Shown: positions 1 to 11,215 of the stretch, one piece after another | How the letters are laid out: every line of letters begins with the position of its first letter | Position numbering within the stretch: position 1 is the first letter of the stretch | From: Carex sylvatica | Lineage: Eukaryota; Streptophyta; Magnoliopsida; Poales; Cyperaceae | Length of the DNA: 64,000 bases | Direction: 5' to 3' | Assembly (NCBI GenBank): GCA_964058845.1 | Contig: CAXKVR010000011.1 | Coordinates: 1 to 64,000 of the forward strand | The notes under the pieces: model-generated | The model's database searches: none | What the model was told of the DNA's origin: nothing | Seen by the model: the letters and a program-made list of their open reading frames with translations, nothing else | Program-made: the position numbers and the translations under genes

Positions 1-18
1 GGGGGGGGGGGGGGGGGG
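1..18. repeat. 18-base poly-G run at window edge
   Basis: The window opens with 18 consecutive G residues, directly abutting the terminus of an inverted-repeat element. Such a run is atypical of the AT-rich surroundings. It may be real homopolymer or an assembly or sequencing artefact. Confidence 0.8.
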
Positions 19-428
19 CTAATATACAATCGATTGTTCCTAATCTTTCGTGCAACTAAGTTGTTTTTCAATTTTTAAAGTCTAAATGATCGATCCAAAC
101 CATTAAATGTGATCTCCATATTAAATGTGCTAGAAGACCAAATTTTATATTTTTTGGAATTTTTTTACTATTTATTAAGCCACTTTGAAAATCATTGATC
201 CAAAGGTGGCTTAACCAAACAGTAAAATTAGAAGCGACCGTTGGATCAGGGATTTTCAAAGTGGCTTAATAAATAGTAAAAAAAATTCAAAAAATGTAAA
301 ATTTGGTCTCCTAGCACATTTTAATATGGAGATCACATCTAATAGTTTGGATCGATCATTTGGACTTTAAAAATTGAAAAACGACTTGGTTGCATGAAAG
401 GCTAAGAACAATCGATTGTATATTAGCC
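17..428. mobile_element. MITE A, long inverted repeat with common core
   Basis: The ends are inverted copies (GGCTAATATACAATCGATTG at left, its complement at 409-428). The arms stay complementary almost to the centre near 215. Each arm carries the core shared by most MITEs in this window: GATCCAAACC, then GGAGACCAAATTTTA-like, then TTTTTTTACTATTTATTAAG. There is no credible coding sequence. The terminal sequence differs from its neighbours although the core is the same. Class is inferred (MULE-like) from better-delimited relatives with 9-bp target duplications. Confidence 0.75.
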
Positions 429-445
429 TATCTCATATATATATA

Positions 446-798
446 GGAATATGCTAGCATGCTATGTGTAGCATAGAGGGCCTCCGTGCAACGGCTCAAT
501 ATTTAACTTTTTAAAATCCTAACGATCGATCCGAACCGTTCATCTTGTTCTACATATTAATATGTGTTTGGAAACTAAATTTTACATTTTTTTAGATTTA
601 TTGAAAATCGCTGTTTTCAGCAAATCTGGACCATAAAAAAAAGCAATTTTCAAAAAATATAAAATTTGGTCTCTAAACACATATTAACATGGAGAACAAG
701 ATGAATGGTTCGGATCGATCTTTAGAATTCTAAAAAGTTAAATATTGAGCCGTTGCACAGAGGCCCTCTATGCTACGCATAGCATGCTAGCAAGTTCC
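446..798. mobile_element. MITE B, GGAA(C/T)(A/T)TGCTAGCATGCTA ends
   Basis: Left end GGAATATGCTAGCATGCTAT and right end (complement) GGAACTTGCTAGCATGCTAT pair, and complementarity continues through the common core. Both flanks are TA dinucleotide runs, so it appears to have inserted into a (TA)n tract. Its end type recurs in MITE G and in the right end of MITE F. Confidence 0.75.
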
Positions 799-810
799 AT
801 ATATATATAT

Positions 811-1177
811 GAGGAGGGATCAGATGACACCGTTTTTTGGTGACATCGGATGACATCGTGCATTTTCAAAGTTTTCAAAGTTCAAACAGTCGATTCAAAC
901 CGTTCAACTTGATAGATATGTTAAAATGTACTTACAGATCAAATTTTACATTTTTTGAAATTTTTTTACTATTTATTAAGTATTTAACAAAATCGCTATA
1001 TTCAGACCGTTGAATTTTTGTACCCATCTTAATAAATAGTAAAAAAATTCAGAAAAATATAAAATTTGATCTGCAAGCACATTTTAACATATCCATCAAG
1101 TTGAACGGTTTGGATCGACTATTTGGACTTTGAAAATGTACAGTGTCATCCGATGTCACCAAAAAATAGTCTCATCC
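811..1177. mobile_element. MITE C, GAGGAGGGATC end type, right end eroded
   Basis: The left end GAGGAGGGATCAGATGACAC matches the end type seen at 3305, 17337, 25397 and 39786. The right arm carries the matching TGTCATCCGATGTCACC, but the terminal GATCCCTCCTC is lost where it meets MITE D. The common core lies inside both arms. Confidence 0.7.
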
Positions 1178-1565
1178 GAAATACATACAGTCTAAATTTA
1201 AAATTTTAAAATCCAAAAAATCGATATGAAATGGTCATCTTGTTCTCCATATTAATATGTGCTTGGAGACCAAATTTTATATTTTTCTGAATTTTTTTAC
1301 TATTTATTAAGCCACTTTGAAAATTGTTGATCCAACGGTGGCTGCTAATTTTACTGTTTGGTTAAGCCACCGTTGGATCAGCGATTTTCAAAGTAGCTTA
1401 ATAAATAGTAAAAAAAATCAGAAAAATATAAAATTTGGTCTCCAAGCACATATTAATATGGAGAACAAGATGAACGATTCAGATCGACTTTTTGGACTTT
1501 AAAATTTTAAATTTGGACCGTATGTATTTCGGCTCATATGCATACGAATGCATATTAGTCACTCT
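1177..1565. mobile_element. MITE D, left end truncated
   Basis: The arms pair from CCGAAATACATACAG at left to its counterpart near 1527-1541. The right side extends a further ~25 bp (to TTAGTCACTC) with no partner at left, so the left terminus was lost at the junction with MITE C. The inner palindrome around 1340-1390 and the common core are intact. Confidence 0.7.
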
Positions 1566-1574
1566 CTCTCTCTC

Positions 1575-1576
<2 letters not shown>

Positions 1577-1607
<31 letters not shown>

Positions 1608-2017
1608 CAAGGCTACTATACATTGTAATGCATAACCATCTTTGTGTATTGGACTATAAAATACCGGATTTAAAGTCCAAATGATCGATCCAAACCGTTC
1701 ATCTTGTTCTCCATATTAATATGTGCTTGGAGACAAAATTTTACATTTTTTTGAAATTTTGTACTATTTATTAAGCCACTTTGAAAATCGCTGATCCAAC
1801 AGTAACAGTAAAATCAAAATGCATCGTTGGATCAGCGATTTTCAAAGTGGCTTAATAAATAGTAAAAAAATTTCAAAAAATATAAAATTTGGTCTCCAAG
1901 CACATATTAATATGGAAAACAAGATGAATGGTTTGGATCAGTTATTTGGACTTTGAATATGGTAATTATAATCCAATGCACAAAGATGCCTATGCATTGC
2001 AATGTATGGTAGCCTTG

Positions 2018-2054
<37 letters not shown>
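1577..2054. mobile_element. MITE E, ends merge with (TA)n(GA)n microsatellites
   Basis: The ends GCAAGGCTACTATACATTG (1607) and its complement (to 2018) pair through the whole core. On both sides the arm continues symmetrically into GAGAGAG/CTCTCTC and then TATATATA. The microsatellite is therefore either part of the element ends or a duplicated target. Confidence 0.75.
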
Positions 2055-2454
2055 GAGTGGCTAATGTGCATTCGGAAGCATATGGCCCAAAGTACTTACA
2101 ATCCAAATTTGAAATTTCAAAACTAAAAAAGTCGATCTGAACCGTTCATCTTGTTCTCCATATTAATATGTGTTTGGAGACCAAATTTTATATTTTTTGG
2201 AAATTTTTTACTATTTTTTTAGATAGTTAGAAAATTAAATATCTGAATGGTGCATAATTTTTTAGATCAAGTGATTTTCTACCTATCTAAAAAAATAGTA
2301 ATTTTTTTTCAAAAAATGTAAAATTTGGTCTCCAAACACATATTAATATGGAGAACAAGATGAACGTTTCGGATCGACCGTTAGGATTTTGAAAAGTCAA
2401 ATATTGAGCCGTAGCACCGTAGCTCTCTATGCAACCCATAGCACCCTAGCCTAT
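2055..2454. mobile_element. MITE F, chimeric ends (left D-type, right B/G-type)
   Basis: The left terminus GAGTGGCTAATGTGCATTCG is homologous to the right end of MITE D. The right terminus, read as complement, contains GTGCTATGGGTTGCATAGAG and ACGGCTCAATATT, homologous to MITE B/G ends. The two outer ends do not pair with each other, while the inner core arms do. This looks like an end-swap or a recombinant of two sub-families. Confidence 0.65.
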
Positions 2455-2455
2455 A

Positions 2456-2850
2456 GGAACCTGCTAGCATGCTATGCGTAGCATAGAGGGCCACCATGCA
2501 ACGGCTTCATATTCGACTTTTCAAAATCCGAACGGTCGATCCAAACCGTTCATCTTGTTCTCCATATTAATATGTGTTTGGAGACCAAATTTTACATTTT
2601 TTAGAATTTTTTTACTATTTTTTTAGATTTATTGAAAATCGCTGTTTTTTTATGGTCCAGATTTGCTGAAAACAGCAATTTTCAATAAATCTAAAAAAAT
2701 AGTAAAAAAATTCCAAAAAATGTAAAATTTGGTCTCCAAACACATATTAATATGGAGAACAAGATGAACAGTTCGGATCAACCGTTAGTATTTTGAAAAG
2801 TCGAATATTGAGCCATTGCACAGAGGCCCTCTATGTTACGCATAACATAC
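2456..2850. mobile_element. MITE G, B-type, right end truncated
   Basis: The left end GGAACCTGCTAGCATGCTAT equals the B type. The right arm pairs as far as CCTCTATGTTACGCATAACAT and then enters (TA)n without the last ~12 bp. The centre contains a perfect-looking TTTTCAGCAAATCTGG palindrome pair also seen in MITE B. Confidence 0.7.
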
Positions 2851-2859
2851 ATATATATA

Positions 2860-3289
2860 GAGAGAGAGAGAGAGAGTTGGTCTATGTTGCATTGCAATGT
2901 ATAGCCTCTTTTGTATATTAGAGTATAAATCACCGGATTCAAAGTACAAATAACCGATCTAAATCGTTAATCTTGTTCTTCATATTAATATGTATTTGGA
3001 AACCAAATTTTATATTTTTTGAATTTTTTTTACTATTTTCTTAGATTTATTGAAAATCGTTATTTTTTATGGTCCAGATTTGTCTGAAAATAGCGATTTT
3101 CAATAAATCTAAAATAATAGTAAAAAAATCAAAAAAATATAAAATTTGGTCTCCAAACACATATTAATATGGAGAACAAGATGAACGATTTGGATCGGTT
3201 ATTTGAACTTTAAATCCGGTGATTATTAGTCTAATTTACAAAAATGTCTATACATTGCAATGTACCATAGCTCATCTCTCTCTCTTTCT
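2860..3289. mobile_element. MITE H, E-related ends
   Basis: The arms pair around TTGCATTGCAATGTATAG (left) and TACATTGCAATGTA (right), with ATCACCGGATT-type sequence inside and the common core further in. It is flanked by (GA)n at left and (CT)n at right, as for MITE E. It is closest to E in end sequence. Confidence 0.7.
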
Positions 3290-3304
3290 ATATTTATATA
3301 TATA

Positions 3305-3723
3305 GGAGGGATCCAATTACACTATTTTATAGTGACACATCTTGACACCATATTTTTATAAGTCATTTTTGTGATTTCAAAATTTAAATAGTCAATTCGA
3401 ACCGTTCAACGTGATGTCCAAATTAAAATATACTTGGAGACCAAATTTTATATATATTTTTAATTTATTATTATTTATTTAGAATTTTTTTAAATTGGTA
3501 TTTTTCAATAGTCCAAAATTATCTAAAAATAACAATTTTGTACACATCTTAATAAATACTAAAAAGTTCCATAAAATGTAAAATTTGGTCTCCAAGTATA
3601 TTTTAATATGGAGATCATGTTGAACGGTTCGGATCATCTATTTGGATTTTAAAATCGCAAACATAACTTATAAAAATATGATTTCAAGATGTGTCACATT
3701 TTATGGTGTAATTGAATCCCTCC
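3305..3723. mobile_element. MITE I, GGAGGGATCCAATTACAC end type
   Basis: The left end GGAGGGATCCAATTACACTA and right end GTGTAATTGAATCCCTCC pair, with GTGACACATCTTGACACC and its complement next. The flanking 9-mers are similar (TTATATATA and TCATATATT). It belongs with the copies at 17337, 25397 and 39786. Confidence 0.75.
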
Positions 3724-4900
3724 TCATATATTGTTCTTCCTTGGTGGTTCATGTGGCTCCAAGGATTAGAGCTGGCCCATAGGAAGAGGGAGAGAGAGTC
3801 TAGTCCCTTTCAAACCATGACTTGTGACTCAAATTATCATGGAGGAAATGTTAAAGAGCATGTGAGAGGGGCTCACAGCTCACAACTGAAACAAAGATTA
3901 AAAAGAAGATAAATAAATAAGAGAAAAAGGAAGATGTAGATGGATGGATGGATCGATCATGGAAGGTATTGTGGTGGCCAGTCAAACAAAACAAATTAAA
4001 GGAGAAGACTTGTGACCAAGAAATATTTTTGACTAACGCTTTATGTGCATAGGCTTCTTTTCAAGCTACTTTATATCCCTGCCTAACTCTCAACCTCGTT
4101 CAGAAATTGGGTTACTGTTGTTCACTTGAATCACATTTATCTTAGAGGTGAGAGAGACAGTAACAAGGTAGTGATTCTTGTGAATATACCGTGAACTGGT
4201 AGTCTTTTCTTGTGAAAAACTAAAAAAGAAATATTTCAAAAGATACACAACTGATTCTGTACGCAATTATCTTCTTCTTCTTCTTCCTTTGTTAAACAGA
4301 TTTTAGAAATTAGAGCTCAATTTTCCATAGAGGGCAAAGAAAAATCAAGCTGGTTAAGTTTATCCACCCTCAGGTGCAGAATCTAAGGCCATTAAGATTT
4401 GAAGTAAAACAATCAGTGCAGACACAATGAAAAAGATCAAGAGCAATCAGGGTGCATCATAAAAGTTTCTCATATAATTTCATAAGCTCATCCAAGTTTT
4501 AAGATGGCATTCCATGAATAAAAAGGCATTTTCATTTTTAAACACCACACAAGCTACTAATATTATTGCATATTCAAAGCCAGACTAGGCGGAGGAGAGC
4601 ATACAAAGGAAACAATGCGAGAGTAAGAAGCTTATAGGGTAAATTGGCATGACTTACCATTTCTATATAAGCCAATCCTACTTCACACAAATAACAAAAA
4701 GTTTTAAACACCTACTAAATAGTTCTATGAAACCTTCTGATAGCTGGAATGGACTTACATACAGACATCCCCGCCATTTACCAGCATCAAGCCCTATTAC
4801 AGATCTCCTATTAACCCTAAATTTCCCATTCCTAAATTAACTCACACACCCGCACAGAGACCCAATACGAGCATACGCATGCACCCCCACTGACCCAGAT
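3724..4900. other. Spacer and probable 3' UTR of the EIN3-like gene
   Basis: No gene is supported. There is a short GATG-type microsatellite near 3940-3955 and a CTT tract near 4270-4285. The part nearest 4900 should contain the 3' untranslated region of the minus-strand EIN3-like gene; I could not place its polyadenylation site. Confidence 0.5.
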
Positions 4901-4903
4901 CAA

Positions 4904-6733
4904 TCAGTGGAACCAACCTGACTTCTGATACCCAGCAGTGTAGTAATTAGATGCTTGCCCATTGTAATCTGGCTCGAATCGATACTCAGGGGTAACAGTA
5001 TAATTCTCCTGACGATTTGCATATGTCTGATTTGGTGAGATCATCTCTTCACGGTTGAAGAATTGCTGTTGAGGAGGAAACCCGGACCCGACATCCTCAA
5101 AGAGGTTGTTCCCCTGACCGAAGAAATTATCCTCCACTTGTACTCTCGGCTGAGCAAAACTCACGCTCGATCCATCCCCACTATTCTTTTGACCTGAATT
5201 GCTTTCATAGACACCCATCAAATTGCCAATTGCCTTCTGGTTGTCAGCCTGGATGCCAAAATCAGAGATGCTTATTGGGTTGCTGACAGTTGACCCGAGC
5301 CCAGAGAGGGCAAGACCTGGACTTGGCTGGGTCTGACCAAAGAAAACAGAGGGCTTGTTCTCAGCAAAGAACCCATTCACCGCAATAGCAGTCCCATTGT
5401 TATTACTATTATTGTACTTGCAAACATACTGGTGTCCATTACGGGCATTCCTGTCCATGAACCCGAATCCGGTATTGCTATGAGGGCACTGGTTATTGCT
5501 GCAGGTGTAAACCTGGTTGCCCACGAACAGCTGGCTCTCCCCTGCACCTCGCTTCTGAATAAACTCCAACCCACCAAATGCGCCTTCTTCCTTCATTACG
5601 AATTTCTCATTTAATTCGCTTTCATTCTCAGCAGGGGCCTCACTTCTGCAATCCTCAACCACATCCACATCATACTCACTTGAGCTACTATTTAAGGAGT
5701 CAACCTTACCCGTCGGAGTAGTAACAGAAGGTGGCAGCACTGCACCTGGGTTTTGCTTGATGTAGACCTCCTCCTCTTGTTTGAGTACAGCCAGCCAGGT
5801 AGAGATCTCCTTGGCCGTCATCTTGTCCTGTAAGCACTTGCTCTGACGAACCAGCCGGCGAATTTTTTCGATATCAGGCGACATGTGCTTTATCACAGCA
5901 GTCAACACCCCCACCTTCCATGCCTTCTTCAAATCATGTGGTTTCTTGTAAGGAGGTGGACCATGTTCTTTGGGGATGCCGAGTTCGGTGTACCAGCCTT
6001 CAAAACCACTGGGCCACCATGGAGGTGACACTCCCTTCTCCAGCGGGAATCGCCTCTGTGGTGGGCTGCAGTGCTGCATCAAGGCCGAGAGAAGAGATCC
6101 CAGAGTAGTGTCTTGGAGCTCTTGCAGAGAGTGAGCGCTCACCAACCCAGGACTGCTCTCTGTCTCTGACCCTGGGGCAGCATTGTCGGCTTGATACTTG
6201 GCAATTGCCGCAGGGCCATTGCGATCGAAACGCACCTTTTCCTTCCACCACCCACGCAGATTATCGGATGCGCCACCAACAGGTTTGCCCTTCTCAGGTA
6301 TGATGCCATACACGAATCCCTGAGCCTTGCACACCTCCATCATTTTCAGCATGTATTTTAAGATCCCATCTTGGGCACGAGACATCTTCTTGCGCCGTGC
6401 TTGTTCCTGGGACTGGCGCAGCTGCTGACGGGTCAGACCCGTGCCCGAACCCGAACCAACATCCTTGGCCTTGTTCTGTTGTTGCTCTTTCAGGCGCTTG
6501 AGAAGCATGCGATCCTGCCATATGCGCTTCTCAATCTCTTCCATGTCCTCATCATCAGTGTCGACATCTACATTCGGATCAATAAAGTTTTCAGACTGCG
6601 GGCCGACCAGATCGTCCTCACCCATTACACAATCAGGTGCCTCGCCATAAGCAAGATTCTTTTCATCAGGCATGAGCTGCACGAAATTCTGACCACCGGA
6701 AAAGACCATGTCATCCATTAGAAAACCCCCCAT
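4904..6733 (-). CDS. EIL: EIN3/EIL ethylene-response transcription factor
   Basis: A 609-residue intronless coding region for an EIN3-like nuclear transcription factor. In the ethylene pathway these proteins act downstream of EIN2, bind EIN3-binding sites in target promoters such as ERF1, and are turned over by EBF F-box proteins (family knowledge). Visible: an acidic N-terminus (residues 54-68, [11 protein letters not shown]); basic Gln/Arg-rich helix (RRQ-type around 100-118, then [21 protein letters not shown], trimmed here); [20 protein letters not shown] at 161-180, which opens the conserved DNA-binding region; PPWWP at 237-241; [20 protein letters not shown] at 261-280; and a Gln/Asn-rich C-terminus. 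Length is close to the usual ~600-630. The start is supported by an AG acceptor 5 bp upstream, giving an intron in the 5' leader as in related genes. EIN3 versus EIL1 identity is not resolved. Confidence 0.96.
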   Translation of the reverse strand: MGGFLMDDMVFSGGQNFVQLMPDEKNLAYGEAPDCVMGEDDLVGPQSENFIDPNVDVDTDDEDMEEIEKRIWQDRMLLKRLKEQQQNKAKDVGSGSGTGLTRQQLRQSQEQARRKKMSRAQDGILKYMLKMMEVCKAQGFVYGIIPEKGKPVGGASDNLRGWWKEKVRFDRNGPAAIAKYQADNAAPGSETESSPGLVSAHSLQELQDTTLGSLLSALMQHCSPPQRRFPLEKGVSPPWWPSGFEGWYTELGIPKEHGPPPYKKPHDLKKAWKVGVLTAVIKHMSPDIEKIRRLVRQSKCLQDKMTAKEISTWLAVLKQEEEVYIKQNPGAVLPPSVTTPTGKVDSLNSSSSEYDVDVVEDCRSEAPAENESELNEKFVMKEEGAFGGLEFIQKRGAGESQLFVGNQVYTCSNNQCPHSNTGFGFMDRNARNGHQYVCKYNNSNNNGTAIAVNGFFAENKPSVFFGQTQPSPGLALSGLGSTVSNPISISDFGIQADNQKAIGNLMGVYESNSGQKNSGDGSSVSFAQPRVQVEDNFFGQGNNLFEDVGSGFPPQQQFFNREEMISPNQTYANRQENYTVTPEYRFEPDYNGQASNYYTAGYQKSGWFH

Positions 6734-6738
6734 CGTTC

Positions 6739-8185
6739 CTGTGGAAATATATAAAAGGGAAAAAGATTAGGACAAGGCATATGTGAAAAGTATTGATTGA
6801 TGAATATGCAGTAATCACTGTAATTAGCTAAGGACAGCCGTTTCACACAGAGGGAAGTGAGTTTATACAAAGAATTGCGTGTTTTTCTTTATCAGGGTAC
6901 GTGCATGTCCATTTAATATTACGGGAGAATAATCGATAGAATCTGCAAATATTGAAATTAAGATAAGGACATTGAACGGAGAAAGGCATGGGGGGCATTA
7001 ATCATTGTTAGAAGTTTTGATTTGTACAAAACTAAGGAAATGATGCGCAAACATTGATTGCGAAACCAAATAGGGCCAATCCAAGTAAAAGGAAAAAGAA
7101 GAGAAGATATTTGACTGCCAAAGCACGAGGCTAGACTACAATAATAGTTTATCTGGATTGGATCTAATATCACATATGCATATTCCTCTAATGAAATTTA
7201 TGATTATTAGATTTCCTTAACTAAACTGAAATAGAACAGTCAAGAGCTAAGGAAATTTTTTACAGATGTTTCAGAGCACGTTAGTGTACAAAAAGGGTGA
7301 AATATAAAGGCTAACATTTGTTAGATCTAAATCCTGACTGTTTTAATTTATTGTTATCGCTATCATCGCTTGCGAGATCGATAACAATTAACTTTTATTG
7401 AACAATGATCACTTGTTATTTCCTAAAATGGTATTTTGAAATAGTTTAGAAATTGCTACTACTTAGGCATATGCCCGTATACTGCACAGAAGAACGATAC
7501 AACACAAAAACAGAGTAAAATGTCTACTAAATCAATGAAGCAAATAACATTGACGTGAGTACCCTATGATAGATATATGACATGTGTGAAATCACTACCA
7601 ACTCTGAATAGAAAGCAAGAAACTGGTTTCATTTAAAATAAGAAATATTTTTGGCAAAAATTAACAGAAGTTTGTAATTAAGACAGAAAAAAATAATGAA
7701 GTGATACTGTTGGCCTTAATTTCCAATCTAATTTATTTCACTTCAAAGAAAAAAAGCCAAACTTAGAGCCTTTTTGGGCATCGTTTCAGCATCAGAAAAA
7801 CTGCCAGCTATTTTTGGGAAAAATCATAATTCTCCCTGGACCCGATAGAAATCTATCTAGATGGATATTTACAAAAGGAAATTCGTTGACTTGAGCTCAT
7901 AGAAATAACCCCACCTCTGAAGATCAAAACAGTATTTTTCTTTTCCCAAATTTTCTATAAATAACAGCACTTCTCAAGCCATACAACTCTTTCATAATAG
8001 CTACTTTCGACATCAATTTGTATCTTACTTGAAAAAACAATTAACACATACAACTCTTTCACTGCCTCTTCAAGGCTCCTAATTGACACAGCATTCACTA
8101 TGAAACCCTCAAAAATAAAGAAAATTTACGATAATATAAAATCAGAAGCAGATAAAGGTAAAGAAGCAATAGTACAAAAACGGAC
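6739..8185 (-). other. Probable 5'-leader intron of the EIN3-like gene
   Basis: On the minus strand a pyrimidine/AT stretch ends in CCACAG at 6744-6739, five bases before the ATG. A matching donor AAAG|GTCCGT lies at about 8185. The segment is AT-rich with no supported coding sequence. The donor is the best of several candidates rather than proven; the acceptor is stronger. Confidence 0.55.
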
Positions 8186-8545
8186 CTTTCGGTGTTATTC
8201 TCCAGCAACTTCCCCAGGCCTGGAGCTAATCAGATAAAGCTCTGATCTTCAAATGATCTGGGACAACAGAGAAGATGAGAGAGAAAGAGAGAAGGGATAG
8301 AAATTAGAAAAGATGGATGAGAAGAGAAACAGTATGAGAGAGAGGGAGAGAGAGAGTCATAGAGATAATAGCAAGTTGGGGAGGTGCTCGGAAACGGAGA
8401 GAGGTGTATATTAAAAGGAAAAAATAAAAATAAAAATTATTGAGGGTCCTCCTCTTCTGTGCAGAGATGGCCCGCTCGTTCTGTCTCTTATCTCCACCTG
8501 GTTCCTGCTCTACAGAGAGAGATGTTTATGAGCATGTGAATGTGA
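8186..8545 (-). other. Probable 5'-leader exon with CT/GA tract
   Basis: Upstream of the proposed leader donor lies a purine-rich plus-strand tract (8271-8360, repeated GAGAGA), that is CT-rich in the sense orientation. This is common in plant 5' leaders and core promoters. Boundaries are inferred from the donor and from the TATA box. Confidence 0.45.
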
Positions 8546-8570
8546 CTGCTCTGGGGTGAGATTTGGAGCA

Positions 8571-8578
8571 TTTATATA
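8571..8578 (-). promoter_or_regulatory. Candidate TATA box of the EIN3-like gene
   Basis: The minus strand reads CCTTATATAAATGCTCC. TATATAAA is a near-consensus TATA box, placed about 30 bp upstream of the proposed leader start. No other TATA of this quality lies between here and the leader exon. Confidence 0.5.
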
Positions 8579-8599
8579 AGGAAGAAATTTAACCTCGGT

Positions 8600-9290
8600 T
8601 GAGAAAATTTTCTTGTAGGACTAAATCTTTTTTGGGTTATGGGATTCACTATATTTTTCCAGTTTGGGAGATTAATTCATTTATGTATTTCTACATTTGT
8701 GAAAACATTAAATCCAGTTGAAAGGAGATTGGTCACTTGAAGATAGGATTACCTATTTTGTAAGAGTAACCGCCGGTGAGATTAAGTCGAGTATATCTTG
8801 AAAAAGATATGCTTTAAATATAGTGTTGGAAATTATTAAAATATCAATTAATTTTGCAGAAAAGATTTAGTGAGATTATTATATTGTTTATTAATTTTTT
8901 AATAAATGAACGATTGTGGATACAATGGTTTTAAATTATTTTTTGTTAAACTATTTGTTGTTCATTGATTTTTGGATTATAAGAAATGATTAGCAATTAA
9001 AAGCACTGAATATCCGCAATTTAAACTATCAAAACAAAAAATATTGTGTCACGGGCTTTTATTTTGGTCACAAATATCACAAATATGAACTATTACAAGT
9101 TCGATGTCTTTAATTTGTGTTCAAAAATATTGAAATGACTTGTTATTAAAATTTAAAACTACCTCATCTTATAATGTGAGATATCAAGTTAGGTATATAG
9201 AACTTGTCATTTTCATCTGTTGAACCCATTCTTGTTATCGTGAATTTATTTATTTTTTGTTCTTATAATACAATCTCATTTTTTTGTGTG
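8600..9290. other. Intergenic, no feature recognised
   Basis: AT-rich sequence upstream of the EIN3-like promoter. I see no inverted repeat, terminal motif or coding potential that I can defend. Confidence 0.5.
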
Positions 9291-9295
9291 AAAAT

Positions 9296-9850
9296 CAAGG
9301 ATTTATCGTGTCATAGCGAAAAGGCTAAAGAAAAAGCTATCGCGAATAGCGTAGCTATAACAAAAACTATTCCACATAGTTTTTTTATTTTTAAAAATTA
9401 TCTAAAGACTCATAAAGCAAAAAGTAATACAAAATTGATTAAGAAATTAGAATATTCATATTGAACCAGTACAAAGTTAAAATTGCTATTCAAAATATCT
9501 CTAATAATATCATAAATTATCTTTTTTTTTTAATTCAAAATATCCTAAGCATCATAACATAAACTATATTTTTTTTTTATTTAAAAAAACCTAAAAACAT
9601 CATGGAATAAATTATCTATTTTTTTCTATTTAAAAGCAAAATCAATTTGGACCTCAAAAAATTAATCTTTAAAATTAATTGTCAGTTGGACCTTTAGATA
9701 AAAGCCTATGTAGCATAGCATGCACTATAGCGCGTAGTGTAGATAGCGGACTGCTATTACCGCTTTAGCGGTCGTAACTGAAATAGCGCACTTTTATTCC
9801 ACAGCTTAGCATTCAAGGTCCCAAAACGCTATAGTGAGCTATTCAGAACT
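9296..9850. mobile_element. Possible non-autonomous hAT-like remnant with GCTATAGCG motifs
   Basis: Motifs of the form AGCTATCGCGAATAGCG (9339-9355) and CTATAGCGCGTAGTG, TAGCGGACTGC and TTAGCGGTCG (9725-9780) crowd both flanks of an AT-rich centre. This resembles the motif-dense subterminal regions of the other hAT-like elements in this window. I could not define termini or a target duplication. Confidence 0.3.
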
Positions 9851-11215
9851 CTAGTGAAAATTAGCAAATCAGTTGGCACATATTTTCATAATTTAGTTGT
9901 CAACGTGTAAAATCTGGAGATATTTATCAGCCTTGCAGTGTATATTATATTATTGTATTTGATAAAGAGATATTAAAAAAAAAAAAAAAAAGGAATGAAA
10001 GGATAAGTCCTATTTCAAATCGGAGTTAAAATTTATCCCTTAATTATCTCTTGGGCGGTGTTAAAAAATGTGATATAGTGAAAAATAAGAGGACAACTCT
10101 TATTTCATTCTCACAAGAAATAAGAGTTATGATTTATTTTATTATATTTTGATAGTGGAATAAAATAGAAGGATATATGGATAACTGCTATTCCTTGTAA
10201 CAGTAGTGATAAGAATTATTTCTTTCATTCCTTCATTTTATTTTTCTATCATACATTGGTTTTCCCCTGCTTTATTCCTCTGCGAAGGTTTTCAAAAATA
10301 AATAAAAAATAAACAAGTAAACCACCACAATTATGACTGAATTTAGAGTCTAAACTCTTTCTAAACCTGATAATATATTATCCCAATAGAAGCATAATTG
10401 AAATTTTATAATTTTAAACTCGTCTAAAAAATTTGGTTAAAAAGTATTGTTATGCTAGCTTCCTTAATTGGTTTTGATTCTAAAACTTGTCATTGTAATT
10501 TCGTAAAACTTGTCATTGTAATTTTTTTTAATGTGAGGTATTAAAATATTTACATAAAACTTGTTTATTTTCAATTGTGAAAAGCGTTCATTTCTATCAA
10601 TGATTTATTTTATTTTTTATTGTCCAAGTTTAGTGTAATCTCATACTCCTTTATTTATGTCAAAATAACATATCAACTTGCAAAAGTATTCATTATTCTA
10701 GTTATTGGAATGCGAAACTTAGGGACATTTATTAATTTTGTAGTATATATAACAATATTTTATTTGATGGAGGGAATAATAAAGGGATATTAGCATACAC
10801 TTTAATTATCTTCGTAAGGGTTATTATTATTTTTCTTTATACAAGTGTTATCTCTTTATAAGAGTTATTGTTTTATCATATATAAAAATGAGATAGAGTG
10901 TAGAGATAAGATGATAATTACTATCCCCATTCTCTCAAGAAATAGGGATTTATTCCTCAATGTTATCCTACTTTTGTTCAGAAGATACACAAAATAAAGA
11001 GATAATGAAATAATTTCAATTTCATGCCAAACTGATGATAAAAATTATCCACCTATCCTTTCACTTTCCTTATTTTACCAAACATAGTATAATATTTTTC
11101 TACTTTATTCATGTATTAAATAAAACTCGATACCATCATGTTCCAAAGTGAAATAAAGTAGATTAATAAGGAGATAACTCTCGTATGCACTCTAAAACTT
11201 CTGTGTAATGTAAAA
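9850..11215. other. Intergenic, diverged repeats
   Basis: Several scattered copies of a motif like AAATAAGAGTTAT / ATAAC(T)CTTATTT (around 10090-10140, 10800-10980, 11160-11185) suggest old MITE debris. A 17-base poly-A lies near 9975. No gene is supported and I could not set element ends. Confidence 0.4.

Noticed and set aside
68..259. Similar short open frames at 68-259 (minus) and 1317-1502 (plus) with related peptides
   Set aside because: They lie in the arms of the MITE family and resemble each other only because the DNA repeats; no domain, no start context.
6371..6721. 116-residue open frame antisense to the EIN3-like gene
   Set aside because: Shadow of the conserved EIN3 coding region on the other strand.
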